From Sutcliffiella deserti (GTDB lineage: Bacteria > Bacillota > Bacilli > Bacillales > Bacillaceae_I): DNA of 64,000 nt. The translations under genes were made by a program, and so were the position numbers. The stretch's first letter is position 1. Each line of letters begins with the position of its first letter. This document shows, in pieces, positions 16,851 to 25,434 of the stretch. The notes below the pieces were generated by a model. The model saw nothing but the letters and a program-made list of their open reading frames with translations, was not told the origin of the DNA and did not search any database. Location of the stretch: contig NZ_JAIQDB010000002.1 of NCBI RefSeq assembly GCF_020037475.1, positions 496,001 to 560,000 of the forward strand, in the 5' to 3' direction.

Positions 16851-17918
16851 TTAACCTTTATGATACTTGTACATCCATAAGATCCCTGACTTCAAAAGAC
16901 GGGCAACTCTTCCGGTAAGTGGACGATCATTTACCAACCCAAAACCATGCTTCTTTCCTAGAGATCCTAAAACCCCTTTTAATTTTATTTGCGGGAAGCT
17001 TTCTGGTGGTGTTTCATTGTTCCAGCGTTTTACAAGCACTTGAACAATTTGTTCTGCTTGGCCTTCCGCTAACTGGGCACTTGGGGCATGAGGTAAACTA
17101 GCACAGTCGCCCACAACATAGATATGGTCATAGCCTGGAATATTATGTTGTTTTGTTAATACCACACGTCCTTGATTATCCTTCTCTACCTCTAAGTCAC
17201 GTACTATTTTGTTTGGCTGAATACCAGCTGTCCATACGATCGTATCACAATGGATAGGTTCATCATGATTATATAATGTATTTTCTTCAACACGTGTAAT
17301 GTTGGAACTATTCACTACTTCTACACCATGGGTTTCAAACCAGTTTTGTACGTATTGACTTAATCTTTCTGGGAAGCTAGAAAGGATAATGTTCCCTCGA
17401 TCAAAAAGTTTAATTGTTAAGTCAGGACGACTTTCTCGAAGTTCGCTTGCAATTTCTACGCCACTTAATCCACCGCCAACAATAGCGACCACTTTATTAG
17501 CTGCTAAATCATTTAAAGCTTGATAAGCTTTTCTGGAGTTATTGATAGATTGAATACTGAAGGTGTGCTCTTGTGCACCTGGAATATTGTGATATTTATC
17601 CTCACAGCCTAGGCCGATGACTAAATCATCGAAAGAAAGAGTACTATAGTCTTCAAAATGGATAGTATTATTTTCAATATCAATTTTTGTTACTTCCCCA
17701 TATTTAACGGAAAGCTTGTGGTGTTCCGGGAAGGTCACACGTACATGATGGTCTGAAATTGTACCTGCAGCAAGTGCATAAAATTCTGTTTTTAAGCTAT
17801 GGTAGGGAACTCTGTCCACTAACACTATTTCTATATCTTCTGGTAATTGGTTTGGAAGTAAACGATTTAAAATGCGCATCCCACCATAACCACCGCCAAG
17901 TACAACAAGTTTTTTCAT
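16851..17918 (-). CDS. yutJ: YutJ, type II NADH dehydrogenase-like flavoprotein
   Basis: A 355-residue NDH-2-family protein. An FAD-binding Rossmann motif starts the protein (VLGGGYGGMRIL) and a second NAD(H)-binding motif is seen at VAIVGGGLSGVEIASEL near residue 155. IYVVGDCASLPHAPSAQLAEGQAEQ near residue 275 is the conserved FAD-contact and quinone-side region. It is shorter than the canonical 390-400 residues and lacks an obvious C-terminal membrane-anchoring helix. It probably transfers electrons from NADH to quinone or another acceptor. A Rex-like inverted repeat lies about 90 bases upstream of the start. Confidence 0.85.
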   Translation of the reverse strand: MKKLVVLGGGYGGMRILNRLLPNQLPEDIEIVLVDRVPYHSLKTEFYALAAGTISDHHVRVTFPEHHKLSVKYGEVTKIDIENNTIHFEDYSTLSFDDLVIGLGCEDKYHNIPGAQEHTFSIQSINNSRKAYQALNDLAANKVVAIVGGGLSGVEIASELRESRPDLTIKLFDRGNIILSSFPERLSQYVQNWFETHGVEVVNSSNITRVEENTLYNHDEPIHCDTIVWTAGIQPNKIVRDLEVEKDNQGRVVLTKQHNIPGYDHIYVVGDCASLPHAPSAQLAEGQAEQIVQVLVKRWNNETPPESFPQIKLKGVLGSLGKKHGFGLVNDRPLTGRVARLLKSGILWMYKYHKG

Positions 17919-18008
17919 AGCAGCTAAACCCCTTTTTGAGCTAGTAAAAATATAATCTAATAAGAAATTCCAATTTGATTTGTAAATTCTAGTAATCTAA
18001 GAAAATTA

Positions 18009-18024
18009 TGTGAAAAAAAGCACA
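18009..18024. promoter_or_regulatory. Candidate Rex site upstream of yutJ
   Basis: TGTGA-N6-GCACA (18009-18024) matches the Rex half-site pattern TGTGA-N6-TCACA with one mismatch; longer arms TATGTG/CACATA extend the symmetry. It lies about 90 bases ahead of the NADH dehydrogenase-like yutJ. Confidence 0.35.
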
Positions 18025-18026
18025 TA

Positions 18027-18345
18027 TGCGCATTCGATTGCGCTTTCAAAATTGAATGTGTATAACACGTTTAAATAAAATAACATTAAAAGTATATCGA
18101 AATTAAGGAAAAATAACAACAATCTTATGCAAAATACTTGCTTTTTCAGTCCTCTATCCAAAGTAACGGAAAGTAGGTTTCACTAATACCACGTATAAAG
18201 TAAAATGGAGTCATTTTAGGATGTTTTTTTGGTTAGAGGTTGAGTACGCTGCTAGGTTACATTTATTATTGCTTCAGCCAATCAAATAATTGACGTTCAG
18301 AGGAAAAAAAGGTAGCATAAAGGTGCATTAGAGAGGTGAAATAAC
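18027..18345. other. Intergenic region between yutJ and yuzB
   Basis: AT-rich with no ORF that looks coding. Apart from the Rex-like site at its yutJ-proximal end and the GAGAGGTG ribosome-binding site of yuzB, I see no defined element. Confidence 0.4.
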
Positions 18346-18582
18346 TTGAAACCAATTATCGAATTTTGTATTAGTAATTTAGCAAGCGGATCTCAACAAG
18401 CGAGGGAAGCATTAGATAAAGATCCTAACCTGGATATAGTGGAATATGGTTGTTTAGGTTATTGTGGAAAGTGTTTTGACTCTTTATTCGCTCTAGTGAA
18501 TGGAGACGTTGTAACTGGCAGTACACCAGAAGAATTAGTAGAAAATATCTATAAATACCTAGAAGAAAATCCTATGTTTTAA
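18346..18582 (+). CDS. yuzB: YuzB, DUF1450 protein
   Basis: A 78-residue protein of the DUF1450 family. It begins [18 protein letters not shown] and carries the conserved [14 protein letters not shown] segment at about residues 32-45, where CXXXCXXC-like cysteines could bind a metal or cluster. No function is established. A TTG start at 18346 is preceded by GAGAGGTG with good spacing. It sits downstream of yutJ in divergent orientation, the usual Bacillaceae arrangement. Confidence 0.85.
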   Translation: MKPIIEFCISNLASGSQQAREALDKDPNLDIVEYGCLGYCGKCFDSLFALVNGDVVTGSTPEELVENIYKYLEENPMF

Positions 18583-18584
18583 AA

Positions 18585-18673
18585 GGCTCTTTTCACAACA
18601 AGGATTGTACAGCAACGATTGTAAAGGGTTTTACCAAATTACGTTAAGGCAACAATCAGAGACAAAAAGAGCC
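18585..18673 (-). repeat. Short family B MITE-like element (copy B5)
   Basis: An 89-base element with inverted ends GGCTCTTTT (18585-18593) and AAAAAGAGCC (18664-18673). Read in reverse it matches the first half of the 181-base elements: GATTGTTGCCTTAACGTAA, then GGTAAAACCCTTTACAATCG and TTGCTGTACAAT. It is therefore an internally deleted form that keeps both ends. Flanks TTTTAAAA and TATTAAAA form an 8-bp near-duplication with one mismatch. Confidence 0.75.
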
Positions 18674-18680
18674 TATTAAA

Positions 18681-18718
18681 AAGATCAGCACATGAAGTTC
18701 ATGTGCTGATCTTTTTTT
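18681..18718. terminator. Bidirectional terminator after yuzB
   Basis: AAGATCAGCACATGAA pairs with TTCATGTGCTGATCTT around a single-base centre (18681-18713), followed by T7. Confidence 0.85.
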
Positions 18719-18802
18719 GTTTGGTAGGTTTTTAATGAAATACGGTGTTACTCGCCGCTGTAATTACCGTATGTCGGAGCTAATCATAGAGTTGCCCTAT
18801 TC

Positions 18803-19504
18803 TTATGCTTGTAATTGTTTTTGCTTAGACCTCATATCGTACCAGCGGTTTCTTGATTTTTCAACGAGACTTCTTTCCTTATTCTTGTCTTTATGTTGAA
18901 TAACAAGCTGAAAAAAACGGACTGCTTGTCTATTATTATCCAGGCGAGTGTGTAGTTCGCCAATCAAATAAAGGAGTTTAATTTCTGACATCTCTGTTTG
19001 TTCAAAATCACCAAGTGTATAGGAGAGTTCCAGCTGTTCAGCTGCTAGTTTAAGGAAGCGTTTTTCTTGAACAGTATTTTTTTCGACTGTTCGAAATATC
19101 CATGCCAAACGTAAATATAATCCGGACATGACGATAGGGGCTTCCTTTTTTAAAATTCCTGTATATATTGCTAACTTATAAGCATTTATCGCTGTGGCTA
19201 CTGTTCTAATTTGGCCATAATCTTTTTTCTGCCAATGCTTTTGAATTTTATTTTTAATTGCTTCCTGTGTGCCTGGTGGAAAAGAAACACCAAACTGTTC
19301 CGTACTGGAGTAACCACAATCAGGACAAACACTTACATAGTAAAGCAAAGGATTGGTGTCGTTGGAATCGTACGTAGAACAAAAATCCGTATCATGTGAT
19401 AGGGGACGAATGTATCTTGATTTTACCTTTTTTGTTTTATGTTCATGATTGCAAATAAGACATGTGATTTTTTGATCAAAAAACTTTTCCAAAATAAACA
19501 CCAC
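18803..19504 (-). CDS. DUF2225 protein
   Basis: A 233-residue protein of the DUF2225 family. Two CXXC pairs near the N-terminus (CLICNHEH near residue 15 and CPDCGYS near residue 60) suggest a zinc-ribbon-like metal site. The remainder is helical and TPR-like, with YKLAIYTGILK, LYLRLAWIFR and LLYLIGELHTRLDNNRQAVRFFQLV repeating an amphipathic pattern. No function is known. It is cytoplasmic, monocistronic and shares a terminator with yuzB. Its reading frame begins with ATG; GGTGG lies upstream on the minus strand. Confidence 0.8.
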   Translation of the reverse strand: MVFILEKFFDQKITCLICNHEHKTKKVKSRYIRPLSHDTDFCSTYDSNDTNPLLYYVSVCPDCGYSSTEQFGVSFPPGTQEAIKNKIQKHWQKKDYGQIRTVATAINAYKLAIYTGILKKEAPIVMSGLYLRLAWIFRTVEKNTVQEKRFLKLAAEQLELSYTLGDFEQTEMSEIKLLYLIGELHTRLDNNRQAVRFFQLVIQHKDKNKERSLVEKSRNRWYDMRSKQKQLQA

Positions 19505-19809
19505 CTTGAATGAAGTATATCACCATTATAATACAAAAGTACCACAAACAAAAGACATCCAAACTTACCGTATGGTACTTTTTACTCATTTTAGCTAGAT
19601 AAATAAAAATGAAACTTTTACATTTTTTTCTTAAAGTAGGGCAATTTATTTAGGAGGTCAATGAAAAATTAATCAAAAAGTTAGTGTGTCATTTATTTAC
19701 AGGAAAAAAAGTCTTTTAAACGCTTACATTTCGTAGTAAAGTGTATAGGTGTTGGTAGGATGTCTGATGACATACCACTTATGAAAAATCTATTTTAGAG
19801 GTGAATCTT

Positions 19810-21045
19810 GTGAATAATATTATTTGGGGTTTATTAGGAATCGTAGCAATTTTCGCAATCGCATTCCTCCTTTCAGAGAATAAACGTAAAATTAGCATAC
19901 GAACGATTCTAGGCGGTCTTGCTATTCAATTATTGTTTGCGTTTATCGTACTGAAATGGGAGTTTGGAAGAGAGGCGTTCCTAGGACTGACAAATGCGGT
20001 TCAAAATGTGATCAATTATGCAAATGAAGGGATAGCCTTCCTATTCGGGGGAGTACTGGGTAACCCAGGATCTGAGGTAACTGGATTTGTTTTCGCTTTT
20101 CATGTGTTAACAATTATCATATTCTTCTCTTCATTAATCTCAGTTCTTTATTACTTAGGTATTATGCAAATTATTATTAAGTTCCTTGGCGGTGGGCTTT
20201 CCAAGCTGTTAGGTACAAGCAGAACAGAGTCATTGTCCGCATCTGCAAACATTTTTGTTGGACAAACGGAGGCACCATTAGTTATCCGCCCATATATTAA
20301 TACGATGACAAAATCCGAGCTGTTTGCGATTATGACCGGTGGATTAGCTTCAGTTGCTGGTTCTGTACTATTTGGTTATGCTGCATTAGGTATCCCGTTA
20401 GAGTATCTATTAGCAGCAAGTTTCATGGCTGCACCTGGTGGGTTGATTATGGCGAAGATGTTGATTCCAGAAACGGATGAACCTAAAACGCCTACCAAAG
20501 TGGAACTAGAAGAAGGAGAAGAAGAGAGAGCAACAAATGTAATCGATGCTGCAGCACGTGGAGCATCAGACGGGTTAAAGCTTGCTTTAAATGTTGGGGC
20601 AATGCTTCTGGCATTTATCGCATTGATCTCAATGATTAATGGATTACTGAGTTGGGCTGGAGGAGCGTTCGGTGCAGAAAACTTCACATTGGACTTTATC
20701 CTTGGCTACCTATTTTCTCCGTTAGCGTTCATTATAGGTATTCCTTGGAGCGAAGCCGTTGCAGCAGGAAATCTTATTGGCCAGAAACTTGTCTTAAATG
20801 AATTTGTCGCCTATTCCACTTTCTCAGAGCAAATTGACCTGTTCAGCGATAAATCAGTTGCGGTCATTTCCTTTGCTCTTTGTGGATTTGCTAACCTATC
20901 TTCTCTTGCAATTTTGCTTGGTGGATTAGGAAACTTAGCACCAAACCGTCGTCCGGACATAGCAAGATTAGGATTCCGTGCAATTGTAGCAGGTACCTTA
21001 TCTAACCTACTAAGCGCAGCAATTGCTGGGATGTTCCTTTTTTAA
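19810..21045 (+). CDS. yutK: YutK, NupC/CNT-family nucleoside transporter
   Basis: A 411-residue concentrative nucleoside transporter with about 9-10 membrane segments. Family landmarks are [17 protein letters not shown], the [18 protein letters not shown] segment and the C-terminal [23 protein letters not shown] proteins import nucleosides with Na+ or H+. GTG at 19810 is chosen because AGAGGTG (19796-19802) lies seven bases ahead; the upstream GTG at 19801 is part of that site. Its end is followed by a family A element rather than an obvious terminator. dapF follows 700 bases later, as in B. subtilis. Confidence 0.92.
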   Translation: MNNIIWGLLGIVAIFAIAFLLSENKRKISIRTILGGLAIQLLFAFIVLKWEFGREAFLGLTNAVQNVINYANEGIAFLFGGVLGNPGSEVTGFVFAFHVLTIIIFFSSLISVLYYLGIMQIIIKFLGGGLSKLLGTSRTESLSASANIFVGQTEAPLVIRPYINTMTKSELFAIMTGGLASVAGSVLFGYAALGIPLEYLLAASFMAAPGGLIMAKMLIPETDEPKTPTKVELEEGEEERATNVIDAAARGASDGLKLALNVGAMLLAFIALISMINGLLSWAGGAFGAENFTLDFILGYLFSPLAFIIGIPWSEAVAAGNLIGQKLVLNEFVAYSTFSEQIDLFSDKSVAVISFALCGFANLSSLAILLGGLGNLAPNRRPDIARLGFRAIVAGTLSNLLSAAIAGMFLF

Positions 21046-21091
21046 ACGAGCAATGTTAAAGAATTAAATTCATATGGCTTTCTAATAATTA

Positions 21092-21275
21092 GGCTCTGTT
21101 AAACGCCGCTGTTGATTTCCGCAAAAGGCTACGCGTTCCACGGGGCGGTGCTGGAGCCTCCTCGGCTGCGCCTGCGGGGTCTCCAGTCTACCGCTATCTC
21201 CCGTTGGAGTCTCCGCCTTTTGCTCCAATCATCGCTGGTGAAGTACTATTATCAACACTCATCTTTAACAGAGCC
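21092..21275 (+). repeat. Complete family A hairpin element with 8-bp target duplication (copy A5)
   Basis: A 184-base element with inverted ends GGCTCTGTTAAA (21092) and TTTAACAGAGCC (21264-21275), flanked on both sides by the identical 8-mer AATAATTA (21084-21091 and 21276-21283). Outer stem GCAAAAGGC (21121-21129) pairs with GCCTTTTGC (21215-21223), then a conserved GCGGT/ACCGC helix, then CTGGAG (21151-21156) with CTCCAG (21181-21186) closing a CCTCCTCGG..CCTGCGGGGT loop. It has no transposase. This is the best-preserved copy in the window. Confidence 0.88.
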
Positions 21276-21316
21276 AATAATTAAATGTTGCAACAAAGAA
21301 GCCAACGTTAAAAGTC

Positions 21317-21584
21317 AAAAAAGAGGCTGGAACAAAAGTGTTTTAGCCAAAGAAAACCCGAACTAATTTGAGTTTGAGATCAAATTAGTTCGGGTTTTTA
21401 ATGTGTTCAAATATACGCACAGTTTTTAGGTTACTCAAGCGGTTGATTGGAGTGCAAGACGGAGGCTCACGGGTCACCCGCGGAAAGCGAAGTCTTGCAC
21501 GGAAATCAATAGCGTTTTTAGAGCCGGTACTTAAATTTGTTCGTCTTATGTAAGAGTTATTTTAGTTTTGTCCCATTCTCTTTT
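21317..21584 (-). repeat. Family A core inside an AAAAGAGGCTGGAACAAAA shell (copy A6)
   Basis: AAAAAGAGGCTGGAACAAAA near 21317 and TTTTGTCCCATTCTCTTTT ending 21584 are imperfect inverted repeats. Between them lie an 18-bp perfect hairpin, AAAACCCGAACTAATTTG (21353-21370) with CAAATTAGTTCGGGTTTT (21381-21398), and a shortened reverse family A core. Its outer stem is GTGCAAGAC (21452-21460) / GTCTTGCAC (21492-21500), and the inner hairpin has been lost. The 18-bp hairpin could also terminate yutK transcription. Confidence 0.65.
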
Positions 21585-21761
21585 GCTCATTTTAATAGGA
21601 AAAAAACGGATAAAATCAAGAAAAACCCATGTTATCGTGTCTCTATTTAGAAACAGTCGATACATGAGTTTTTCATAAAAAACGGGGGATATTTCTATTG
21701 TGTTCTATCTTTTATGAATTTATACTTGTAAGAAATATTATTTTTTGGGAGATATGTAAAA

Positions 21762-22619
21762 ATGCGTTCCTTTGAATTTACCAAGATGCACGGATTAGGA
21801 AATAATTATATATATGTCAATATGTTTGTGGAAAACCTATTAGAAGAGGAGATTGCTTCCATTGCAATCAATGCAGCCAATGTTCACACAGGGATTGGGT
21901 CAGACGGGTTAATTTTAATCTGCCCATCAGAGGTGGCTCCTGTAAAAATGAGAATATTTAACAACGATGGCTCGGAAGGAAAGAACTGTGGGAACGGACT
22001 GCGTTGTGTGGCCAAGTATGTACGGGAACATCGAATTGTAACAGAAGATACTTTTTTAATTGAAACCATGTCCGGTGTAGTGGAAGCGACAGTGGAATCG
22101 CTAGAAGAAAGAGAGGCAATCGTTACGGTTGATATGGGTGTACCTCAGCTCGCTACTGAAGCAATACCGATTCTTGTAGATAAAAAGAGCCGAGTCGTTA
22201 ATGAGCCATTTAGTGTTGGGGAAACTATTTATCATGTAACGGCGGTTTCGATGGGAAACCCTCATGTCATCTTTTATCTTGACGATATTAACATGGCTCC
22301 ACTTACAACACTTGGCCCTATTGTAGAAAGAGATTCACGCTTCCCTGAAGGTGTTAATGTGGAATTCGTTGAAGTGGTATCCGATCGGGAGCTTCATTTT
22401 CGTGTATGGGAACGCGGTTCAGGGATAACCCAGGCATGTGGAACAGGAGCATGTGCAGCAGTTGTGGCGTCGGTATTGAACAATAAAACGACTCGGAATG
22501 AAGAAACAATTGTTCATTTAGCTGGTGGAGACTTATTTATCACATGGACCAACGAAGGCACAGTGAAAATGAAAGGGCCGGCGGAAACTATTTGTACGGG
22601 TACTTTTTATTACAACTAG
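21762..22619 (+). CDS. dapF: Diaminopimelate epimerase
   Basis: A 285-residue enzyme that interconverts LL- and meso-diaminopimelate, the last step before lysine and peptidoglycan precursors. Both active-site cysteine motifs are present: [11 protein letters not shown] near residue 75 and the [12 protein letters not shown] near residue 225. [12 protein letters not shown] at the start is typical. It belongs to the yutL position between yutK and yutM. TTGGGAG precedes the ATG. The gene is isolated by about 700 bases of repeat-filled sequence upstream. Confidence 0.96.
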   Translation: MRSFEFTKMHGLGNNYIYVNMFVENLLEEEIASIAINAANVHTGIGSDGLILICPSEVAPVKMRIFNNDGSEGKNCGNGLRCVAKYVREHRIVTEDTFLIETMSGVVEATVESLEEREAIVTVDMGVPQLATEAIPILVDKKSRVVNEPFSVGETIYHVTAVSMGNPHVIFYLDDINMAPLTTLGPIVERDSRFPEGVNVEFVEVVSDRELHFRVWERGSGITQACGTGACAAVVASVLNNKTTRNEETIVHLAGGDLFITWTNEGTVKMKGPAETICTGTFYYN

Positions 22620-22735
22620 CACGATAGGAGTGGCCGAACGCATATAATAGAATAAGCTGTAAAATTGAGAATAGAACGCTTTAACGGTATACTAAATATA
22701 AGATAATGGTGAAATTAGATTAGGGGGTGTAAGAA

Positions 22736-23098
22736 ATGAGCGATATTATTACGATTACAGAGGCGGCAGCTTTTCAAATAAAAGATATGATGACAGAACA
22801 CGGTAGCGACTCCATATATTTACGTGTTGGAGTAAAAGGTGGCGGTTGTAGTGGCCTGTCCTATGGAATGGGTTTTGAAGAGGAAAAAGGAGAAAAGGAT
22901 ATCATACAAGAGCAACATGGAATCCAGATCCTAATAGATGAAGAAAGCAAACCAATCCTTCAAGACGTAAAGATTGACTTCAAACAATCCATGATGGGCG
23001 GCGGATTCACCATCGATAATCCGAACGCCATTGCCAACTGCGGGTGTGGCTCTTCGTTCCGTACAGCGACAGAAGCTGGGAAACCTGAAGATTGTTAA
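22736..23098 (+). CDS. yutM: YutM, HesB/IscA-family iron-sulfur carrier
   Basis: A 120-residue A-type carrier protein. The three conserved cysteines are visible: GGGCSGLSYGM near residue 37 and NCGCGSSF near residue 103. Such proteins pass Fe-S clusters to apo-enzymes. AGGGGGTG precedes the ATG. It follows dapF as in B. subtilis and is ended by a strong hairpin. Together with YutI (Nfu) it gives two cluster-delivery proteins in the same block. Confidence 0.92.
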   Translation: MSDIITITEAAAFQIKDMMTEHGSDSIYLRVGVKGGGCSGLSYGMGFEEEKGEKDIIQEQHGIQILIDEESKPILQDVKIDFKQSMMGGGFTIDNPNAIANCGCGSSFRTATEAGKPEDC

Positions 23099-23153
23099 AT
23101 AACAGGACTAGTCAAAGTATGAATTGGCATAGGAGCTAAATGCTAAAAAAGGT

Positions 23154-23190
23154 AGACAGGAAAAAGGCGATCCCTATTCCTGTCTTTTTT
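23154..23190 (+). terminator. Terminator after yutM
   Basis: AGACAGGAA (23154-23162) pairs with TTCCTGTCT (23177-23185), followed by a T-run. Confidence 0.8.
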
Positions 23191-23262
23191 TATTGTGTGG
23201 CTTTTTACATACTGGATGAAAATTGCACTCGATAAACAATATAATCTTAGTTTTAGAAGAGC

Positions 23263-23811
23263 TTAATTTTTGATTTTCCAACGATAAAGAAAGCTACTTC
23301 CTAGAACGAGAACAACCCCCAATGTGCCAAATACAATGTTATCAGTGGTAGGGTCACGATCAGTGTTTTTGTTGTCTGCATCAGGGGATTGAACTGGACT
23401 ATTTCCTTTACCAAGTTGCTGCAGATCCTCTTGAGCGTTTGCCAATTCAGCCGTTCGTGAGCATAGTGAGGAGGTATAAATTCCATCCTCAAGGTTTGCA
23501 TATACGATATACTCCTTGCCTAGTTCAAAATTCACTCCGCAACCTGCTGAATCCTTGTATGTGTATACGTTGACTTCTGTTATATTTATACCTTTCCAAG
23601 TATCTTTTACTTTGATTTTGACTTTTTTCCGATTACTGCTCCATTTTTCATCTACGTTTATGATTTCTCCTGCGAATACTGCATCATATTTTTGGAGTTC
23701 TTCTAAGGGGGAACCAGGTTTCAAACAGGAACAAGCTGAACTTGATTGAACAAAAGAGAAGGAAATGGCAACAACCATAAAACCTAAGATAATGATCTTC
23801 AAATATTTCAT
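23263..23811 (-). CDS. Secreted, membrane-anchored netrin/TIMP-like protein
   Basis: A 182-residue protein with a signal peptide (about residues 1-26) directly followed by a CSC motif (SSACSCLKPGSP). The next 90 residues (YDAVFAGEIINV, VKDTWKGINITEVNVYTY, CGVNFELGKEYIVYA, TSSLCSRT) have the order expected of an NTR/TIMP-like OB fold with paired cysteines. A Pro/Asp/Asn-rich linker leads to a C-terminal membrane helix (IVFGTLGVVLVLGSSFLY) and a short basic tail, so it should be anchored facing outwards. Animal TIMPs inhibit metalloproteases through the N-terminal Cys; bacterial homologues are uncharacterised, so inhibition is speculative. ATG is preceded by GAGGTGATAC. Confidence 0.75.
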   Translation of the reverse strand: MKYLKIIILGFMVVAISFSFVQSSSACSCLKPGSPLEELQKYDAVFAGEIINVDEKWSSNRKKVKIKVKDTWKGINITEVNVYTYKDSAGCGVNFELGKEYIVYANLEDGIYTSSLCSRTAELANAQEDLQQLGKGNSPVQSPDADNKNTDRDPTTDNIVFGTLGVVLVLGSSFLYRWKIKN

Positions 23812-23961
23812 TGGTGTATCACCTCATTTGAATAGTTATTATTTTAGACGAAAAGAAGCAGGAAATGTTACAGCTCAAATGTGTTGGAGAAATCACAGTT
23901 TAGTGGAAATTGAATACATCAAAGCCGCGAGTGAAATAAACGCAGAGTTAAGCCTAGCCAA

Positions 23962-24000
23962 CACAAAAAACCAACCTCCAGTTTTGAAGAGGTTGGTTGT
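23962..24000 (-). terminator. Terminator after yumC
   Basis: AACCAACCTC (23969-23978) pairs with GAGGTTGGTT (23989-23998); the A-run before it gives a U-tract in the yumC direction. Confidence 0.8.
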
Positions 24001-24011
24001 ATCAGGGTATT

Positions 24012-25004
24012 TTAAAACAAGCTTGTACTGTGTAGCGGTTGGATCTTCGCTTTTGGATCAATATAAGATTTTGCGTTATTCACGGCTGTTGGCGCTTCAC
24101 CAAAACCGCATGCAATTAATTTAACTTTACCTTCATACGTACAAATATCACCTGCAGCATAGATTCCAGGAATATTTGTTTCCATTTTAGAATTTACAAC
24201 GATCGAGTTTTTCTCAATTTCAAGACCCCAGTCTTTAATAGGACCAAGAGAAGAAACGAATCCGTAGTTGACGATAACGTCGTCAATCTCCAGAACTTCT
24301 TTATCTTCTGATTTAACCTTTTCAAGAACAACTTGATTAATCGCGTTGTCATCTCCTATTAATTCCACAGGTACAAATGGAGTTTTGACTTCGACTTTCG
24401 AATTCATTAAGTTTTCAACACTATGCTCGTGTGCACGAAACTTGTCGCGGCGATGAACAAGTGTCACCTTTTCAGCTATGGACTCAAGCATAAGTGCCCA
24501 GTCTACAGCAGAATCTCCTCCACCAAATACGACTACTTTTTTGCCAGCAAATTTGTTCATATCATCTACAAAATAGTGGACGTTCTTATTTTCATATTCT
24601 GTAGCATTTTCAAGTTCTAGGCGTCGCGGTTGAAAAGCACCATTACCAGCAGTAATAATGACTGCTTTTGAATAATGAGTTTCTTTGTCCGTAGTTATCT
24701 TGAATGTACCATCGCCCATTTTTTCTAAGGTTTGAACTGATTGTTCTAAGGCAACAGTAGGTTCAAATTTAGACATCTGCTCCTTAAGGTTGTTGATTAA
24801 TTCCTGTGCACGAATTTTTGGAAAGCCTGCAATGTCATATATGTACTTTTCTGGATAAAGTGCAGATAGTTGCCCGCCTAATTGTGGTAAGCTTTCAATA
24901 ATCTTGACACTCGCTTGTCTCATTCCACCATAAAAGGCTGTAAACAGACCGGTTGGCCCTCCACCAATAATGGTAATGTCAAATACTTTTTGTTCTTCGT
25001 TCAT
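24012..25004 (-). CDS. yumC: YumC, type 2 ferredoxin/flavodoxin-NADP+ reductase
   Basis: A 330-residue thioredoxin-reductase-like flavoenzyme without the redox CXXC. FAD motif [16 protein letters not shown] is at the N-terminus; the NADPH-binding motif [17 protein letters not shown] is near residue 155; [30 protein letters not shown] closes the FAD site. It passes electrons between NADPH and ferredoxin or flavodoxin. B. subtilis YumC is essential under standard conditions. GGGGGG lies upstream of the ATG on the minus strand. It is divergent from yumB, as in B. subtilis. Confidence 0.94.
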   Translation of the reverse strand: MNEEQKVFDITIIGGGPTGLFTAFYGGMRQASVKIIESLPQLGGQLSALYPEKYIYDIAGFPKIRAQELINNLKEQMSKFEPTVALEQSVQTLEKMGDGTFKITTDKETHYSKAVIITAGNGAFQPRRLELENATEYENKNVHYFVDDMNKFAGKKVVVFGGGDSAVDWALMLESIAEKVTLVHRRDKFRAHEHSVENLMNSKVEVKTPFVPVELIGDDNAINQVVLEKVKSEDKEVLEIDDVIVNYGFVSSLGPIKDWGLEIEKNSIVVNSKMETNIPGIYAAGDICTYEGKVKLIACGFGEAPTAVNNAKSYIDPKAKIQPLHSTSLF

Positions 25005-25181
25005 CTCTGTCTATCCCCCCAAACAATTGATATAACTTCCTTTTATTATAATATCACAATTTCAATAACAGGGTAATAGCTGTCACCTTTACGGAAATAT
25101 CCTGTACTATATTAATAAGGAAGAACTATTGAGTGATCTGATTTTTAAATATTCAAAAGGTTTAAAAACAATGATTTAATC

Positions 25182-25210
25182 TTGAAAAATGTCAAGAAAA
25201 AGAATATGAT
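25182..25210 (+). promoter_or_regulatory. Promoter candidate for yumB
   Basis: TTGAAA (25182-25187), 17-base spacer, TATGAT (25205-25210). It would give a long leader that contains the Rex-like site. Confidence 0.5.
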
Positions 25211-25267
25211 GATTAATAGACAAATACATTTTTTGTGACAAATTATGCACTTTTTCGCCGTTCTTAT

Positions 25268-25285
25268 TCGTGAAGTGTTTCACAA
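25268..25285. promoter_or_regulatory. Candidate Rex operator upstream of yumB
   Basis: TCGTGAAGTGTTTCACAA matches 15 of 18 positions of the Rex consensus TTGTGAAATATTTCACAA, with intact GTGAA/TTCAC half-sites. A weaker TTGTGA half-site lies at 25233. Rex senses NADH/NAD+ and represses NADH dehydrogenase genes in B. subtilis. Confidence 0.6.
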
Positions 25286-25434
25286 GCCCTTTTTTCTTTC
25301 TATTTTAAAATAAAATTTAACTTTTCAGTGGATAGTAAGAAGTAAGAACAGAATAGTGAATTTGACATGTCTAGCGTATTAATTTTTTCTTCTATATTTA
25401 TAAAAATTTTATCGATAAAGGTGGATGTGATTCT

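Larger units (their letters stand above)
25005..25434. other. Divergent control region between yumC and yumB
   Basis: 430 AT-rich bases between two divergent redox genes, with no ORF. It holds a promoter candidate at 25182-25210 and a Rex-like palindrome at 25268-25285, listed separately. Confidence 0.5.
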
